A model generated the notes under the pieces. That model was not told the DNA's origin, searched no databases, and saw only the letters and a list, made by a program, of their open reading frames with translations. A program made the position numbers and the translations under genes. This document shows positions 4,918 to 6,311 of a stretch of DNA of 6,311 nucleotides, piece after piece (the first letter of the stretch is position 1; the number at the start of each line of letters is the position of its first letter). This DNA is from Anaerolineaceae bacterium (GTDB lineage: Bacteria; Chloroflexota; Anaerolineae; Anaerolineales; Anaerolineaceae): positions 1-6,311 of the forward strand of contig DAIEPS010000111.1 in NCBI GenBank assembly GCA_027348305.1. Direction: 5' to 3'.

Positions 4918-6311
4918 TTATAAGTGGATGGCTCTACCCAGGGCGTTTTCTGCTGCTTCCATCAGAGCTTCACTGAGGGTGGGGTGTGCGTGGATGTTGC
5001 GTGCGATGTCTTCAATGGTCATGCCGTTCAATTGTGCCAAGGTCAGTTCGGGCAGCAGTTCGGATACTTCAGGTCCGATCATGTGAGCGCCTAAAATGGT
5101 GCCGTCCAATTCGTTCATCACGATCTTTACGAACCCAGCGTAGTCGCCGAGGCCCAGCGCCTTGCCCTGTGCCTGGAAGGGGAACTTGCCGACTTTGACA
5201 GATTCAACCTGTTCACGCGCCTGTGATTCGGTCAGCCCAAACGAAGCGATTTGCGGGAAGCAGTATGTGGCGCGCGGCACATTATGGTAAATGATCGGCT
5301 CGATCTCTTCCATTGCGATGGCTTCAGCACAGATAATGCCCTGCCTTGAGGCCATGTGTGCCAGCAGTAGTTCGCCGGTGACGTCGCCGACCGCCCATAC
5401 ATGCTCAACGCTGGTGGACATATCATCTTCCACCGCGATGAACTTGCGGTCAGTCAATTCAACGCCAAATTCTTCGAGGCCAATATCTGAAGTGTTGGGT
5501 TTGAAACCGGTGGCCACCAGTGCCTGCTCAGCTTCAAGAACCTTGATGCCGTCTTCGCCTTCAACGGTTACTTTAACTCCGCCGGCTGTGGTCTCAACTG
5601 ATTTCACCCTGGTATTCACGTTGATACCAATGCCTCGTTTGCTGAAAGCCTTTGCCAGCTCCGCACTGATCTCGGCGTCTTCAAGCGGGGCGATGCTGGG
5701 CAGCATCTCCACCAGGGTCACCTGGCTGCCATAGGCATTCCACAGGGTGGCGAATTCGAGCCCAATGGCGCCGGCGCCGATGATGATCACGGATGCGGGC
5801 AGCTTTTCTTGCAGAATGGCGTGCTGGTATGTGAGCACTTTTTCACCATCCACGTTCACGCCGGGGATGCTCGCAGGGTGCGACCCGGTGGCTATGATGA
5901 TGTCTTTTGCCTCCAGTTCGCGGATTCCGCCATCTGAACCGGTGACGATTATTTTGCCGGAAGGGTCGATCTTTGCTGAACCCATGACAACGGTAATATT
6001 GTTCTTTTTCATCAAAAAGCCAACGCCGCGGGTCAGGCGGTCAGAGACCTGACGGCTGCGTTTGACAGCCGATGCGTAATCAAGTTTCAAGTTCTCAAAT
6101 GAGAAGCCGAATTCTTTTCCACGCTCGCGCAGGGTATGGGCAACTTCTGCGTTTTTAAGCAGCGCCTTGGAAGGAATGCAGCCTACATTGAGGCACACAC
6201 CGCCCATCCATTGCTTGTCTACGATAGCCACCTGCATGCCCAGTTGTGCACAGCGGATGGCAGCCACGTATCCACCCGGGCCGGCACCAATAACGACAAC
6301 ATCAAATTCTT
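4918..6311 (-). CDS. lpdA: Dihydrolipoamide dehydrogenase (E3), first residues beyond window
   Basis: This FAD-dependent disulfide oxidoreductase reoxidises dihydrolipoyl groups with NAD+ in pyruvate or 2-oxoacid dehydrogenase complexes or the glycine cleavage system. The frame stays open to the window edge; 463 codons are visible, close to the usual 460-475, so perhaps only one or two residues are missing. Counting visible residues from Glu1, the FAD-binding GAGPGG is at 8-13, the redox disulfide motif GGVCLNVGC at 36-44 (Cys39, Cys44), the NAD-binding GAGAIGLE at 178-185 with the NAD-type Glu201 after it, and the second FAD motif AVGDV at 306-310. The catalytic pair lies in HAHPTLSE at 440-447 (His442, Glu447). 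A start at the GTG 6267-6265 would delete the first FAD motif and is wrong. The CxxxxC spacing and HPTxSE favour Lpd over mercuric or glutathione reductase. Which complex it serves cannot be told from the window. Confidence 0.95.
   Translation of the reverse strand, partial: EFDVVVIGAGPGGYVAAIRCAQLGMQVAIVDKQWMGGVCLNVGCIPSKALLKNAEVAHTLRERGKEFGFSFENLKLDYASAVKRSRQVSDRLTRGVGFLMKKNNITVVMGSAKIDPSGKIIVTGSDGGIRELEAKDIIIATGSHPASIPGVNVDGEKVLTYQHAILQEKLPASVIIIGAGAIGLEFATLWNAYGSQVTLVEMLPSIAPLEDAEISAELAKAFSKRGIGINVNTRVKSVETTAGGVKVTVEGEDGIKVLEAEQALVATGFKPNTSDIGLEEFGVELTDRKFIAVEDDMSTSVEHVWAVGDVTGELLLAHMASRQGIICAEAIAMEEIEPIIYHNVPRATYCFPQIASFGLTESQAREQVESVKVGKFPFQAQGKALGLGDYAGFVKIVMNELDGTILGAHMIGPEVSELLPELTLAQLNGMTIEDIARNIHAHPTLSEALMEAAENALGRAIHL

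Noticed and set aside
5291..5734. Long open frame on the plus strand opposite lpd (147 codons)
   Set aside because: It overlaps conserved Lpd motifs on the other strand. Its Ser/Thr-rich translation is typical of an antisense shadow.
6265..6267. GTG as the start of lpd
   Set aside because: The frame continues upstream through the FAD-binding GAGPGG motif to the window edge, so this is internal Val15 of the visible sequence.

Overview
The window is a gene-dense stretch of a bacterial chromosome. All recognisable genes read on the minus strand, in the transcription order lpd (dihydrolipoamide dehydrogenase), a small membrane protein of unknown function, secA (Sec translocase ATPase), and the start of rpsA (ribosomal protein S1 family). 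I see no RNA gene, mobile element, CRISPR array or sign of recent transfer. The S1 N-terminal sequence, the very long SecA without a C-terminal zinc motif, and the lpd sequence remind me of Chloroflexota, perhaps Anaerolineae. That placement is an impression from family knowledge, not something tested here.

Layout by plus coordinates: 1-296 is the first 98 codons of an S1-domain protein, cut by the window edge. 297-450 is its upstream region, with a TATAAT hexamer and a foldable leader. 451-4494 is secA, 1347 codons from the ATG I prefer and well above the family's usual 800-950 residues. The excess comes from several insertions, the largest (roughly 270 residues) in the C-terminal helical region. 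4495-4553 is a short gap with a perfect extended -10 promoter and a hairpin over the secA ribosome binding site. 4554-4835 is a 93-residue protein with one hydrophobic segment. 4836-4917 holds a long imperfect palindrome covering that gene's ribosome binding site and a candidate promoter. 4918-6311 is lpd, nearly complete and missing only its first residue or two at the window edge.

The most interesting structure is shared by the two short gaps. In both, the 3' arm of an inverted repeat contains the Shine-Dalgarno sequence, the -10 hexamer lies in or next to the 5' arm, and the predicted transcription start falls in the loop. A transcript started locally would lack the anti-Shine-Dalgarno arm. 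A transcript reading through from upstream would carry it and could fold to hide the ribosome binding site. The same repeats could instead be protein-binding operators over the promoters. A small membrane-protein gene sits directly upstream of a secA whose ribosome binding site can be masked, which invites comparison with secM-secA. The match to the SecM arrest motif is only partial, so this is a hypothesis.

Functionally, SecA drives protein export, S1 brings mRNA to the ribosome, and Lpd is the E3 component of 2-oxoacid dehydrogenase or glycine cleavage complexes. The set looks like adjacent housekeeping genes rather than one pathway.
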